DNA of 64,000 nt. Origin: CAVSQX01 sp963730225 (lineage in GTDB: Bacteria > Planctomycetota > Phycisphaerae > Tepidisphaerales > Tepidisphaeraceae). Shown here piece by piece: positions 35,771 through 44,926 of the stretch (position 1 is the first letter of the stretch; each line of letters opens with the position of its first letter). The translations under genes and the position numbers were made by a program. The notes below the pieces were generated by a model. That model did not search any database and was not told the DNA's origin. It worked only from the letters and a program-made list of their open reading frames with translations. The stretch covers positions 1,116,001 through 1,180,000 of the forward strand of contig CAVSQX010000002.1 in assembly GCA_963730225.1 (NCBI GenBank), read 5' to 3'.

Positions 35771-36312
35771 ATGAATCGCGTGTTGAAGGAAGCTCGCTGC
35801 GGGGTTGCTCCGCCGCGGGTTTATGCGATGCTGGACGGGAGCAATATGCTCTCGACAGATTTTATTCTGCTGCGTCGATTGCGGTTGAACATCGATCTGA
35901 TTCCCGGTCCGCCGCACAACGACGCGGGACTTTACAACCAGGCGATTCAGGTGATCGCGCGCTATTCGGCGGACGAAGCGGCGGGGGCGTTTGGGAAAAT
36001 CGCCAATGTCTCGCTGGTGACCGACGGCAGCGCCGATCCGCGGGCGTGGCAATGGGTGTGGCGCGACGGGGATCGGTCCATTCGACTCGGATTCACGGTG
36101 ATGGGAAAAGAGACCGAAGTCAGGCCGATCTGGGGCGGATCGACGCTGGCGGTCAATTGCTTCGTCGGCGATCTGCTGGGATTCTGGCGCAGGCCCGCAC
36201 GGCGCTGGCGGATACGTGGCTGCATTATGACGGGCGGGTTTACACGCCCGATGGATTCATCAAGAAGATTCGGGAGATGATCGAGAACGATGTCATTACG
36301 GACATCGTGTGA
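35771..36312 (+). CDS. Conserved-looking protein of unknown function, frameshifted
   Basis: The ATG at 35771 opens MNRVLKEARCGVAPPRVYAMLDGSNML. The frame is intact to GDLLG and then shifts near 36180, where one G appears to be missing from a run; the continuation ILAQARTALADTWLHYDGRVYTPDGFIKKIREMIENDVITDIV ends at 36312. The corrected product has about 180 residues, mixed alpha/beta, without a signal peptide or motif I recognise. It is divergent from the M48-like gene and 7 bases ahead of the phosphatase gene, so probably in the same transcript as the latter. Confidence 0.55.
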
Positions 36313-36319
36313 GGTGTGG

Positions 36320-36827
36320 ATGAAGTTGGTGTTGATTCGACATGGACGCGCGGGCACGCCGGCCCAGTTTGCGCGAAGCGGAATGAGCGATGACCTGCGT
36401 CCGCTGACGGTCGACGGGCGAAAGCGCAGTGCGGCGCGGCGCCGAGGGATTGCGGCGGTTGCTGCAATCGATCGATGTGATCGGCAACAGCCCGCTGGTT
36501 CGTGCGGTGGAGACCGCGCAGATTGTGGCCCGTGTGTTTGGGAAAGTGCGGATGGTGGAAATGGCGCATTTGGCGCCGCGGGGGAGCCGGGATCAACTGG
36601 TGAAATGGCTCGCCCGGGAGCCGATGGGCTCGACGGTGGCGCTGGTGGGACATGAGCCGAGCCTGAGCGAATTGGCGTCGTGGTTGATCAGCGGACGAGA
36701 TCAGTCCCTGCTGGATTTGAAAAAAGGTGCAGCGTGCTGCATCGAGTTAGGACAGAAAATCAGCGGTGGAACGGGCAAGCTGCAATGGCTGCTGACCCCG
36801 CGGCAAATGCGGCAAATGCGATCATGA
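36320..36827 (+). CDS. SixA-like phosphohistidine phosphatase, frameshifted
   Basis: The ATG at 36320 opens MKLVLIRHGRAG, the RHG catalytic motif of the histidine phosphatase superfamily, followed by MSDDLRPLTVDGRKR, the SixA signature. One extra G at 36429 breaks the frame; without it the protein continues MRRGAEGLRRLL, SPLVRAVETAQIVA and ALVGHEPSLSELASWL, which holds the second catalytic His. Corrected length is about 168 residues, normal for SixA. SixA dephosphorylates HPt domains of phosphorelays. It is translationally coupled to the next small gene through an ATGA overlap. Confidence 0.85.
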
Positions 36828-36952
36828 AGCGTGCCGTGATTATTGCGGTGAATGTTCTGCTGGGATTGCTGATCGCGGCGATCATCCTGGCGACGTGGAT
36901 GCCGGCGATCTATACCAGCACGTGGTTCAGAAAAATGTTTCCGAAGTTGTAG
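36824..36952 (+). CDS. 42-residue single-span membrane protein
   Basis: The start ATG at 36824 overlaps the stop of the sixA-like gene in the form ATGA, the classic mark of translational coupling. The product MKRAVIIAVNVLLGLLIAAI continues to a short positively charged end (FRKMFPKL), with one transmembrane helix (about residues 4-26). Function unknown. It ends 3 bases before the convergent transporter gene. Confidence 0.5.
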   Translation: MKRAVIIAVNVLLGLLIAAIILATWMPAIYTSTWFRKMFPKL

Positions 36953-36955
36953 CCG

Positions 36956-38518
36956 CTATCTCTGCGAATTTCGGGCGATGATCCCGTTGCCCAGGACCAT
37001 CAGACCAAAACCGATGACGCCGAAGGGGATCATGTAGGGGAAGTAGGCTTTCCATCCAAAACGATCGAGGAGATGGCCCAATATCCAAAGGCCGATGGTG
37101 GCGCCGAAGTATTGGAAGGAATCGATAACGCCGGAGGCAAAGCCGGTCATTTTTCGCCCGCCGATGTCCATGGCGGCGGCGGTGCCGAGGATGGAATGGG
37201 TGGAGTTGGCGGTGAAGCTGAGGGCGACGAGGAAAAAGACGGCTCGGTCGGGCGTGTTGGAGAAAAAGGAGCCAAAAGCGACGATGCATATTTCAATCAG
37301 ATAGAGCGACGCGGCCACAGGGGATCGAGCACCGTTGAAAAGTTTATCGGAGATATATCCGGAGAGAAGAGAGCCGGCGGAGCCGGCGACGGGAATCAAA
37401 AATGCCAGGAGCTGAAAAAGGGAGGTTTGCTCGCCGGTATGGTGCGCTTCCTGCATGTAGCGCGGAAACCAACTATCAATGGGGTTGCGCACGGCGCCGG
37501 TGCAGGCATAGGCGGCGGCGACAACCCAGACCGCGGGGTTGACGACGATCTGGCGCATCGCGGTGGAAAAGTCGGCACGGGTGGCGAGGGCGACATCGGC
37601 TTTGGCGGCTCGTATGGCCTGCGGATCGGGTGTGAAAGCGCTGGCCATTATGTGAAGGACCACGAAGATGAGCGCGATGGCGGCGACGATGAGTACACCC
37701 ATCTCCATCGAGTTGATTCTGCTCGAATGGTAGAGCCAGAAGATTGAGCCGAAGACAAGGAAGACGATCAGTCCGATGAGGATGCTGCGGAGGATGGTGG
37801 CCGGGGTGGGGTTGGCGGGAGTGTATTGCTCGACGGGAAGAAAGCCGTTTTCTTCGGGAGTTTCCTTGACGCCAAAGGCCATGGCGACGGCGACGATTCC
37901 ACAGACGATCGAAGGGCCCCAGAAAAGCCATTTCCATCCCAGGGGCTGAACGTGCACCAAGCCGAAAATGGTAAAGCCGGCCAGGAGCGCCGGACCGAAA
38001 TTGTAAATTCCCAGTCGGCCAAGATTGATCATGAACCCGAAGATGCCGGCGAAGCCTCCGCGTTCGGTTTTGGCGAACCAGGCGGTCTTGATCTTGGTCA
38101 TGCCCGGAGCGCCGAAGGATTGGAAGTACCCGTCGATGCCGCGGATGGCGACGAAGAGGCCCAGGATTCCCAAGGCGCTGGCGGCGCCGAAGAGACAGTT
38201 GAGGACGATCGTGCCGGCGGCGCCGATGAGCATCGCTTTTTTGCCGCCGATGCGATCGGTGATCAGGCCGTTGATAATTTGGCCGAAGGCGTAGACCAGC
38301 GTGGAGGTGAAAATAATCCGGGAAAACTGCGAGTAGCTGAAGTGGTATTGATCGCTGATGGATTTGTTGGCGACGGCGAGATTGAAGCGGCAGAGATAAA
38401 AGGACGTGTACAACAGTCCGAGGTATCCCCAGTTGATGCCGCGGCGGGGGCGAAAGCCGCGCGGGTATGGCGGGCGGGGCGCGTCGCTGGAATGTTCAGT
38501 CTGCGGCTGTTGGTTCAT
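36956..38518 (-). CDS. OPA-family MFS transporter (GlpT/UhpT-like)
   Basis: The 520-residue protein has twelve predicted helices and the organophosphate:phosphate antiporter signature: GYLGLLYTSFYLCRFNLAVA in helix 1, YAFGQIINGLITDRIGGKKAMLIG around the helix 2-3 loop, and RGIDGYFQSFGAPGMTKIKTAWF. The Arg and Lys in these blocks match phosphate-binding positions of GlpT. The C-terminal half has a loop extended by about 50 residues between helices 6 and 8. A sugar phosphate or glycerol phosphate is the likely substrate. It is divergent from the isomerase gene with 88 bases between, which suggests joint regulation. Confidence 0.85.
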   Translation of the reverse strand: MNQQPQTEHSSDAPRPPYPRGFRPRRGINWGYLGLLYTSFYLCRFNLAVANKSISDQYHFSYSQFSRIIFTSTLVYAFGQIINGLITDRIGGKKAMLIGAAGTIVLNCLFGAASALGILGLFVAIRGIDGYFQSFGAPGMTKIKTAWFAKTERGGFAGIFGFMINLGRLGIYNFGPALLAGFTIFGLVHVQPLGWKWLFWGPSIVCGIVAVAMAFGVKETPEENGFLPVEQYTPANPTPATILRSILIGLIVFLVFGSIFWLYHSSRINSMEMGVLIVAAIALIFVVLHIMASAFTPDPQAIRAAKADVALATRADFSTAMRQIVVNPAVWVVAAAYACTGAVRNPIDSWFPRYMQEAHHTGEQTSLFQLLAFLIPVAGSAGSLLSGYISDKLFNGARSPVAASLYLIEICIVAFGSFFSNTPDRAVFFLVALSFTANSTHSILGTAAAMDIGGRKMTGFASGVIDSFQYFGATIGLWILGHLLDRFGWKAYFPYMIPFGVIGFGLMVLGNGIIARNSQR

Positions 38519-38606
38519 GAGCGAAGGCGTCTGCGGGCAAAAACCGAAGAAGAATCGGCTGGCGAGGGCGATTCGTCAAGGCAATGTCGATACCATCGTT
38601 GCCGAT

Positions 38607-39485
38607 ATGCGGACAAGCACCGGAAATTTTTCAATCGGGTTTCGCCGAATCGGAAGCGATTGGCAGAGGCGCGATCTGGCGGAGTTGGCGCAGTGGGCGC
38701 GGCAGAGCGGATTTGAGGCGATGGATTTGTGGCAGGCGACGGCGGAGGATTTGCAAACACTCCAGCGGGCGAAGCTCAGGCTCGGATCGGTCGATCTGCT
38801 GCAATTCGGGCAGATCACGCAGCATGATGCGGGCCAACGCAAGGAATTGATCGGGGCGAATGTACAGTACGTGAAGCAGGCGGCCAGTTGGGGAGCGAGA
38901 ATATTTTTCACGGTGATCGGCGGCGAAGCGGAAAGAACGCGGAAGGAAAACTATCGCATCGCCGTCGAGGCGTTTTCGCCGATTGCGGAGGCGGCGGCCG
39001 AGGTGGGGGCGAATCTGGCGATCGAGGGATATCCGGGAGGTGCGCCGAGTTATCCGCTGCTGTGCACGACGCCGGAGACGGTGCGGGCGTTTTTGAAGGA
39101 TCTGCCGCGCGGGGTGGCGCTGAATTACGATCCTTCGCATCTGATTCGCCTGGGGGTGGATCACGTTCGGTTTCTACGGGAATTTGTGGATCGGGTGGTT
39201 CACGTGCACGGCAAGGACACGCAGACTTTTCCGCAGGCTGCTTATGAATTGGGAATGTATCAGCCCAGCGCGTTTGAGGCGGCGCATCGGTTTGGTCAAC
39301 ATGTTTGGCGGTATGCGATCCCCGGTGCAGGAGAGGCAAAATGGGCGGAGGTTTTTGGCGTTCTCAAAGCGGCGAATTATGCGGGAGTGGTGAGCGTGGA
39401 ATTGGAGGATGAAAACTACAACGGGTCGGAAAGTGGAGAGAAAGAGGGGTTGGTACGATCGCTGGAGTCATTAAGAGAAGAATGA
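38607..39485 (+). CDS. Sugar phosphate isomerase/epimerase (TIM barrel, AP endonuclease 2-like)
   Basis: From the ATG at 38607 (MRTSTGNFSIGFRR) the protein is 292 residues with an xylose-isomerase-like TIM barrel: SGFEAMDLW, AASWGARIFFTVIGGE, GANLAIEGYPGGAP (metal-binding Glu), VALNYDPSHLIRLGVDHV (Asp and His ligands), RVVHVHGKDTQ and VVSVELEDENY. The metal ligands expected of the family are all visible. The ORF upstream runs through the divergent promoter region and is not used. A role with the divergent transporter, in sugar or polyol catabolism, is likely by context. Confidence 0.85.
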   Translation: MRTSTGNFSIGFRRIGSDWQRRDLAELAQWARQSGFEAMDLWQATAEDLQTLQRAKLRLGSVDLLQFGQITQHDAGQRKELIGANVQYVKQAASWGARIFFTVIGGEAERTRKENYRIAVEAFSPIAEAAAEVGANLAIEGYPGGAPSYPLLCTTPETVRAFLKDLPRGVALNYDPSHLIRLGVDHVRFLREFVDRVVHVHGKDTQTFPQAAYELGMYQPSAFEAAHRFGQHVWRYAIPGAGEAKWAEVFGVLKAANYAGVVSVELEDENYNGSESGEKEGLVRSLESLREE

Positions 39486-39516
39486 AGGAACGCCGGATTT
39501 CCTTCGTCCTGCGGTT

Positions 39517-39861
39517 TCAGTATCTGTCTCGTCCACCGCGGTCGCCACGATCGCGACCACCGCCGCCGCCACCGCCGCCGCGACCGCCGCCACCACCGCC
39601 GCCGGGGCGTTCTTCGCGGGGACGGGCTTCGTTGACGGTAAGGGCACGGCCGTTGTGCTGTTGGCCGTTGAGGGCGGTGATGGCCGCCTGGGCTTCTTCG
39701 TCGGTGGACATTTCAACAAAGCCGAAGCCCTTGCTGCGACCGGTGTCGCGGTCGTTGATGATCTGGGCCGACACGACGGTTCCGTGAGCGCCGAAAAGTT
39801 GTTCGAGCTCCGAGCCTTCCACGGAGTAACTTAAATTGCCGACGTACAGTTTTTTACCCAT
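39517..39861 (-). CDS. Glycine-rich RRM RNA-binding protein
   Basis: The ATG at 39861 opens MGKKLYVGNLSYSV, which carries RNP2 (LYVGNL); RNP1 is KGFGFVEM at about residues 43-50. Beyond the 80-residue RRM is a Gly/Arg-rich tail (about 85-114, GGGGGGGRGGGGGGGG-like with RDRGDRGG). This is the architecture of bacterial Rbp proteins, which bind RNA and are often cold-induced in cyanobacteria and planctomycetes. A predicted promoter at 40043-40071 leaves a leader of about 175 bases, as often seen in cold-shock genes. Confidence 0.9.
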   Translation of the reverse strand: MGKKLYVGNLSYSVEGSELEQLFGAHGTVVSAQIINDRDTGRSKGFGFVEMSTDEEAQAAITALNGQQHNGRALTVNEARPREERPGGGGGGGRGGGGGGGGRDRGDRGGRDRY

Positions 39862-40042
39862 TGCCAATCTCCTGTACATGGGTATGGGTGGCCGCCCGCT
39901 CGACGGTTGTTCCGGGCCGGAATGAAGAGGTTGACAAAACAACCAGACGGGAGGGAAACGATGCAGACTGAAAAGCGGACAAGACCAACACGAGACGTTT
40001 TCCTAACAGGCCGATCAACAAACCCGATACCTTGATCGAAAG

Positions 40043-40071
40043 TGTATATCAGGATCGAAGATCGCAAGCAA
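40043..40071 (-). promoter_or_regulatory. Predicted promoter of the RRM gene
   Basis: On the minus strand TTGCTT (40066-40071), a 17-base spacer and TATACA (40043-40048). Transcription would start near 40036, giving an unusually long 5' leader (about 175 bases) before the RRM start codon at 39861. Confidence 0.5.
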
Positions 40072-40113
40072 ATAAAATGTGGTAGAGTGAAGAAAGCACG
40101 AAGGGAAGTGGCT

Positions 40114-40326
40114 ATGGCGCTGAGCGCGAGAAATCAGTTTCGGGGCACGGTAAGTGCGATCCGCCGCGGCGGGGTGATGACGGAGGTGGTCATCGATATC
40201 GGGGGACATCAAATCGTGTCGCTAATCAGTACGTCGTCGGCCAAACGTCTGAAGCTCAAAAAAGGCCGGCCGGCGGTGGCGGTGATTAAGGCGACCGAGG
40301 TGATTATCTCGACGGATGAGGTTTAG
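40114..40326 (+). CDS. Mop/TOBE-like molybdate-binding protein
   Basis: The 70-residue product begins MALSARNQFRGTVSAIRRGGV and has the Mop (molbindin/TOBE) pattern: N-x-F/L-G-x-V-x-x-I followed by TEVVIDIGGHQIVSLIS and the closing VIKATEVIIS. Such proteins oligomerise and bind molybdate or tungstate as a store or sensor. The start has a Shine-Dalgarno-like AAGGGA 8 bases upstream. No mod transport genes are nearby. Confidence 0.85.
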   Translation: MALSARNQFRGTVSAIRRGGVMTEVVIDIGGHQIVSLISTSSAKRLKLKKGRPAVAVIKATEVIISTDEV

Positions 40327-40340
40327 CGGGCGCTAAACAT

Positions 40341-41489
40341 TTATGGGGTCGGGTGGTCTTTCAAATCCTGCTGGACTTCCTGCAAAGATAACACGGCAAA
40401 CGACGTGGCGATAACCGGGTTGCTTTCCATCCATTTTGATTGGCCGACCCAGCTTCCATCCGCCTTTTGCAGCGAGGCGAGCTTGGCCGTCAATTCGGCT
40501 CGCCAGTCGTGCTTGACGCCCTGTGAATCGGTGACGATCGGTTGGCCGTAGGCGTGGAGGGCGCGCGAGGCCGTATGGAAGTAGTAGTAGAGACCGGACT
40601 CCGAGACGTTGCCGGGGCCGAGCTTGAGGCCGGGGTTTTCGTCCCAGGTCCAATTGTGGGTGATCCAGCTCCAGGCGGCCTGCACACGCGGATCGTCCCT
40701 GGTGAGGCCGGCGTAGATCATGCTTTTGAGCCCGGCGTAAGTCATCGAGCCGTAGCTGCGAAACATGGTTCGACCATCGGGGGTTTTGTATTCGCCGGCC
40801 GGGGAACTGCCGCCGTCGGCGTCGGTGTAGATGAAGCCACCGTCGTCGCCGGCCCATGGTTGATTGTTCGATTCGCTGCGATTTTGCAGATGCGAAACAA
40901 ACGCGACGGCAGCGACGAAAGCGGGATCGGAGGGTTTCACGCCGGCATCGTGCAGGGCATCGAGGGCGATCTGAAGATTGCTGCCGTCGGGGCGTTCGCG
41001 CTTGCCGTAACCGAATCCACCGTAGCGCGGGTCGGTGGACGGAACCTGCTGGCGCTCGGGGAGCTTGTCGATGGTGTCGTTCCATTGAAGCCGGCGGAGA
41101 TACGCCAGCGCTTTTTGCTCCTGCGGCTGATACTCGGCTTCCTTCGAGGCGGCCAGGGCGCTGATGGAGATGGCGGTGTTGTAGTTGGCCAGCAGATCGC
41201 GGTAGATGCCGCCGTCGGGTTTCTGATAGCTCAGCAGCTTGTCGAATCCTTTTTCCAGAAACGGCTGATCGGCGTCGTATTTGGAATCGCCCATGAAGGC
41301 TTTGAGAACCAGCGCGGAAACGGCGGGCGGATCGGCGGGTTGCTCCCAGCTTCCGTCGGGCTGCTGCTGGGCTTTGAGAAAATCCAGGCCGCGGTCAATT
41401 TGGGCCTGCGCGCTGTCGGCGGTGTTGGCCCGAGCCAGAGCGGGGGCAAGCAGCAATGCGAGGGCAAAAAGGACAGGCGATGTTCGCAT
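40341..41489 (-). CDS. Secreted prenyltransferase/squalene-cyclase-like repeat protein
   Basis: From the ATG at 41489 (MRTSPVLFALALLLAPALARA, signal peptide) the 382-residue protein has alpha/alpha barrel repeats with QW-like elements: QQQPDGSWEQP, SYQKPDGGIYRD, GDDGGFIYTDADGG and QKADGSWVGQ. These are the terpene-cyclase/prenyltransferase repeat domains, but no DxDD or other catalytic motif is evident. Many planctomycetes have secreted paralogues of unknown role, and this looks like one. A longer ORF to 41582 is rejected because it has no signal peptide at its start. Divergent from the pseudopilin gene. Confidence 0.8.
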   Translation of the reverse strand: MRTSPVLFALALLLAPALARANTADSAQAQIDRGLDFLKAQQQPDGSWEQPADPPAVSALVLKAFMGDSKYDADQPFLEKGFDKLLSYQKPDGGIYRDLLANYNTAISISALAASKEAEYQPQEQKALAYLRRLQWNDTIDKLPERQQVPSTDPRYGGFGYGKRERPDGSNLQIALDALHDAGVKPSDPAFVAAVAFVSHLQNRSESNNQPWAGDDGGFIYTDADGGSSPAGEYKTPDGRTMFRSYGSMTYAGLKSMIYAGLTRDDPRVQAAWSWITHNWTWDENPGLKLGPGNVSESGLYYYFHTASRALHAYGQPIVTDSQGVKHDWRAELTAKLASLQKADGSWVGQSKWMESNPVIATSFAVLSLQEVQQDLKDHPTP

Positions 41490-41659
41490 AGATATTCTAC
41501 GCCGGATAAATGTAACCGCCTGTGCGGCAATGGAAAGGCGAGGAGAAAAGGAAAGGCCCGGCGATCGGCAATTTGCTTGCAAATTCCGCGTCGGGTGATA
41601 CGCTGTTTTACGCAGTTCTCCTCCTGTCGGCGAGGCTCACGTACGGACAAAGGAAGTTT

Positions 41660-42676
41660 ATGCCCAGCTCAGAGCAGAAATATAAGCGATCCGTGCACAA
41701 TCGATTGTCTTGGCGGATTTCCAAGGGATTTACGCTGGTGGAACTGCTGGTCGTGATCGGCATCATTGCGCTGCTGATTGCGATTCTGCTGCCGGCACTG
41801 AGCAAAGCGCGGCGGCAGGCGCAGACGGTGAAATGCTTGTCGAATCTGCGGCAGCTTGGAATGGCGTATATCGCCTACACGCAGGCAAACAAAGATACGA
41901 CCTTGATGTACTATCAGTGGTACTACAACATAGCGGGGATCAATACAGGGGTATCCATGTTCGCGTCGGGGGCATGGGCGGGCGAGCTTGCGCCTTATCT
42001 GGGCTCTCGTGTATTGAACAACAACGCGAGCCTGGGAAGCACGGCGGCGATCAATCAATTGGCGAACGGGTCGTCAGTATTGGCTTGCCCGTACGCGGAT
42101 GTTCTTGATCCGCTTACGACCGATTATTGGGGAAATATTTCGTATCCGTGGAATGGCCACAACCATGGCGCCGACGGCGGTTATAGTTTCTTCCATACCG
42201 CGTTAATCCCCGACACCACCACAGGCGGACCCGAGCTTTGGTGGCAGAGCAGCTATGGCTTTAACACCTGGCTTTATTATTTTGGCAGCGCCGCACAGGG
42301 TTCGATGAGCAATCTGCCCGGATACCCCTACCAATATTTCAACAAATGGAGCCACATGCGTCCGTCCAGCCAGGTGCCGGCGTTCTTTGACTGCGCTTGG
42401 ATCGATACTGCGGTGCAGCCCGGCGTGGACGTGGTCCCAAATAATATCCAGGGGTTGGATCAGGCTAATCCCGGAGGCCAGATTCCGGGCCAGATGACCA
42501 ATCGCATTTGCATGGACCGGCACGGCTACGCAACCAACATGGTGTTTGCCGACGGATCGGCCGCCACCGTGCCGCTTCCGCAGATGTGGAACTACGTGTG
42601 GTTCTACACGTGCAAACCCATCACGGTTGTTCACAGCGGCACCACGTATTTGCCCAAGCCCAAGCCGGGATTGTGA
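41660..42676 (+). CDS. Type II secretion pseudopilin-like protein with H-X9-DG motif
   Basis: The ATG at 41660 opens a positively charged leader ending SKG, then the prepilin cleavage site and helix FTLVELLVVIGIIALLIAILLPAL, which is nearly identical to type IV pilin N-terminal segments (glycine before Phe, Glu at +5). The C-terminal part has RHGYATNMVFADGSA, the H-X9-DG motif of planctomycete pseudopilins (DUF1559-like). At 338 residues it is longer than classical pseudopilins and probably has a large globular domain. It would be cleaved by prepilin peptidase; none is in the window. Confidence 0.9.
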   Translation: MPSSEQKYKRSVHNRLSWRISKGFTLVELLVVIGIIALLIAILLPALSKARRQAQTVKCLSNLRQLGMAYIAYTQANKDTTLMYYQWYYNIAGINTGVSMFASGAWAGELAPYLGSRVLNNNASLGSTAAINQLANGSSVLACPYADVLDPLTTDYWGNISYPWNGHNHGADGGYSFFHTALIPDTTTGGPELWWQSSYGFNTWLYYFGSAAQGSMSNLPGYPYQYFNKWSHMRPSSQVPAFFDCAWIDTAVQPGVDVVPNNIQGLDQANPGGQIPGQMTNRICMDRHGYATNMVFADGSAATVPLPQMWNYVWFYTCKPITVVHSGTTYLPKPKPGL

Positions 42677-43684
42677 TCATCCGTTGAGTGCGGGAATTCC
42701 CGATTCGGGATAGCGATGTCCGGCGGCGGCTCCGATCGGCAGCACCTGGGCAAGCTGCTGCTGTTCCTGCGGGCTCAGTGAAACGTCGATCGCGCCGAGG
42801 TTTTCTTCCAGATATTTGATTCGCTTGGTGCCGGGGATCGGGATGATGTCGTTTCCCTGCGCCAGGACCCAGGCCAATGCCAACTGGGCGGGCGTGCAGT
42901 TTTTTTCTTTGGCCAGGTGCTCGATTTTTTCCACCAGCAGCAAATTTTTCTGGAGGTTCTCGCCCTGGAAGCGCGGGAAGATGTGGCGGCGATCGTGTTC
43001 GGCCAGATCGAGCGGGCGCTTGATTTTGCCGGTGAGGAAACCGCGGCCCAGCGGGCTATAGGGGACGAATCCGACGCCGAGTTCACGGCAGGTGGGGATG
43101 ATTTCGGTTTCGGGCTCGCGGCTCCAGAGGGAATATTCGGTTTGCAGCGCGGCGATCGGGTGAATTCTTGCGGCTCGGCGAACGGTTGCGGCGGAGGCCT
43201 CGGACAATCCCAGATGCCGGACCTTGCCGGCTTTGACCAGATCGGCCATGGCTGACACGGTTTCCTCGATCGGAGTTTTGCGATCGACTCGGTGCTGATA
43301 GTAAAGATCAATCACGTCGATCTTGAGGCGTTTGAGGCTGGCCTCACAGCAATCCTTCACATATTGCCGATCGCCGCGGATGCCGAGGAACTCACCTTTG
43401 GGTCCTCGGACGTTGGCGAATTTGGTGGCGACGATGACCTGATTTCGCCGGCCGGCAATGGCTCGGCCGACGAGCTGCTCGTTGGTGAAGGGGCCGTACA
43501 TGTCGGCGGTGTCGAGAAAATTGCCGCCCAGATCGAGATAACGGTGAATGACCCGGATCGATTCGGCATCGTCCATGGGGCTGGCGGTGTAGAATTCGCT
43601 CATTCCCATGCAGCCCAGCCCCAGGCAACAGACCGATAAACCCTCGTGGCCCAAGGTGCGTCTGGAGGAGATCAAGTCAGCCAT
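42677..43684 (-). CDS. Aldo/keto reductase
   Basis: The 335-residue protein has the (beta/alpha)8 signatures of the AKR superfamily: GGNFLDTADMYGPFTNEQLVG with the catalytic Asp and Tyr, then DLYYQHRVDRKTPIEETVSAM with the His, LGLSEASAATVRRA and the nucleotide-binding IIPIPGTKRIKYLEENLGA. It resembles class AKR13-type enzymes (YajO/PLR1-like). Its 5' end overlaps the upstream region of the sigma factor on the other strand, so the two divergent genes may share a compact control region. Confidence 0.9.
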   Translation of the reverse strand: MADLISSRRTLGHEGLSVCCLGLGCMGMSEFYTASPMDDAESIRVIHRYLDLGGNFLDTADMYGPFTNEQLVGRAIAGRRNQVIVATKFANVRGPKGEFLGIRGDRQYVKDCCEASLKRLKIDVIDLYYQHRVDRKTPIEETVSAMADLVKAGKVRHLGLSEASAATVRRAARIHPIAALQTEYSLWSREPETEIIPTCRELGVGFVPYSPLGRGFLTGKIKRPLDLAEHDRRHIFPRFQGENLQKNLLLVEKIEHLAKEKNCTPAQLALAWVLAQGNDIIPIPGTKRIKYLEENLGAIDVSLSPQEQQQLAQVLPIGAAAGHRYPESGIPALNG

Positions 43685-43696
43685 GATGGGGAGTTT

Positions 43697-44317
43697 ATGC
43701 CCCGATTGCCCGATGGCTCAAGTGGACATACAGTGAGTTTGGACGAAACTTTGGCCCTTGGGGCGCGTGTGATGAATGAGAGCGAGCGACAGCCGGCCGA
43801 GCCAACGACTGAGCAGCTTTTTGAAAAAGCGGTTTCGGCCAACTCGCGTCGGTTGTTGGCGATAGCTCGAGGGATTGTTGGAAACCGCTGCTCGCCGGAA
43901 GATGTGGTGCAGCAGGCGCTGATGAATTTGTATCAGCATCGCCACCGCTACGACTGGCGCGAGCCGGGTGGCTTGCTTCGGCGGGCGGTGGTGAACGAGG
44001 CGCTGCGAATACTGCGGCAGCCGAGAATGGCGGGGATGGAGGAGGATTATCATCCGGGCGATTCACCGTCGCCCGACAGCGGAATGATCGATCGGGAAAC
44101 CATCGCGCAGGTTCGCCGGGCCATCGAACGGCTGCCGGAGAATTTTCGTGCGGCGCTGGTGCTTTGCGAGTATGAGAATATGCCGTATGCGGAGATTGCC
44201 CAGACGCTGGGAGCCAGCGTGCCGCAGGTGAAGACGTGGATTTTCCGCGCCCGGCGACAGTTGGCCCAGATGCTGGGGCATTTGTCGGAAGCGGGCTCGG
44301 CGGGGAAAAAACAGTGA
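43697..44317 (+). CDS. ECF-type RNA polymerase sigma factor
   Basis: The ATG at 43697 has a good GGGGAG site; an ATG at 43772 is the alternative if the first 25 residues are leader only. Region 2 runs through RLLAIARGIVGNRCSPEDVVQQALMNLYQHRHRYDWREP and region 4 through RLPENFRAALVLCEYENMPYAEIAQTLGASVPQVKTWIFRARRQL, the helix-turn-helix of group IV sigma factors. It is followed in turn by an anti-sigma candidate and a PDZ protein, and probably controls that operon and perhaps itself. Confidence 0.92.
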   Translation: MPRLPDGSSGHTVSLDETLALGARVMNESERQPAEPTTEQLFEKAVSANSRRLLAIARGIVGNRCSPEDVVQQALMNLYQHRHRYDWREPGGLLRRAVVNEALRILRQPRMAGMEEDYHPGDSPSPDSGMIDRETIAQVRRAIERLPENFRAALVLCEYENMPYAEIAQTLGASVPQVKTWIFRARRQLAQMLGHLSEAGSAGKKQ

Positions 44318-44326
44318 GATGAATTT

Positions 44327-44926
44327 ATGCCAGTTTCAGAAGAAGACATCGAAATGCTCGAGACGTACCTGGATGGCGCGCTGGAAGCGGAGTCGTCGTC
44401 GCAGGTGCGGCGGCGATTGGCAGATGAAGCGCCGCTTTCGGCTGCGCTGGAGGAAATCCAGGCCCAGCGGGCGATGCGGGTGGCGGTGTGGAAAGCGATG
44501 GAGCCGTTGGGCGGCGCCGCCGAACAGTTGAGCTGGCGAATCCGCGGGGCGATGGCCGATCGCCGGCAGGATCGCGCCGGCCGCTGGGGAACCTGGTCGA
44601 TGACGCGCGTCGGTTCGGTGGCGGCGGCGTGCATCGTGATGGGATTCTTCGCCGGGTGGACCGGTCGGGGAAATCGCCTGGGGTCGGCGCTTCCGCTGGC
44701 CGGCAGCGAAGTCGCGGTGAATCAGCCCGCGAAAACGACGGCATCGTCGGTTACGGATCCGGCCGGGTTGGTGGTTCCGGTTACCGATGAATACGGCCGC
44801 GTGGTGGCGTTGCAGCGGTTCCACAACCTGGATGACGCCCAGCATTTCTCGGAGGACCTGCATCGCGTTCAGGGATCGGAGTCGGCAGCCCAGAACATGA
44901 AGTTGATCTCCGATGAGCAATATTAA
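44327..44926 (+). CDS. Probable transmembrane anti-sigma factor
   Basis: The 199-residue protein starts MPVSEEDIEMLETYLDGALEAE, the acidic helical opening often seen in anti-sigma domains that lack zinc ligands, followed by a Gln/Glu/Arg-rich helical region. One transmembrane helix (about residues 95-112, VAAACIVMGFFAGWTG) and a short outer region follow. It begins 10 bases after the sigma gene, the normal sigma/anti-sigma arrangement. No HxxxCxxC motif is seen. Its end overlaps the PDZ gene by 14 bases, so the three are translationally linked. Confidence 0.65.
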   Translation: MPVSEEDIEMLETYLDGALEAESSSQVRRRLADEAPLSAALEEIQAQRAMRVAVWKAMEPLGGAAEQLSWRIRGAMADRRQDRAGRWGTWSMTRVGSVAAACIVMGFFAGWTGRGNRLGSALPLAGSEVAVNQPAKTTASSVTDPAGLVVPVTDEYGRVVALQRFHNLDDAQHFSEDLHRVQGSESAAQNMKLISDEQY

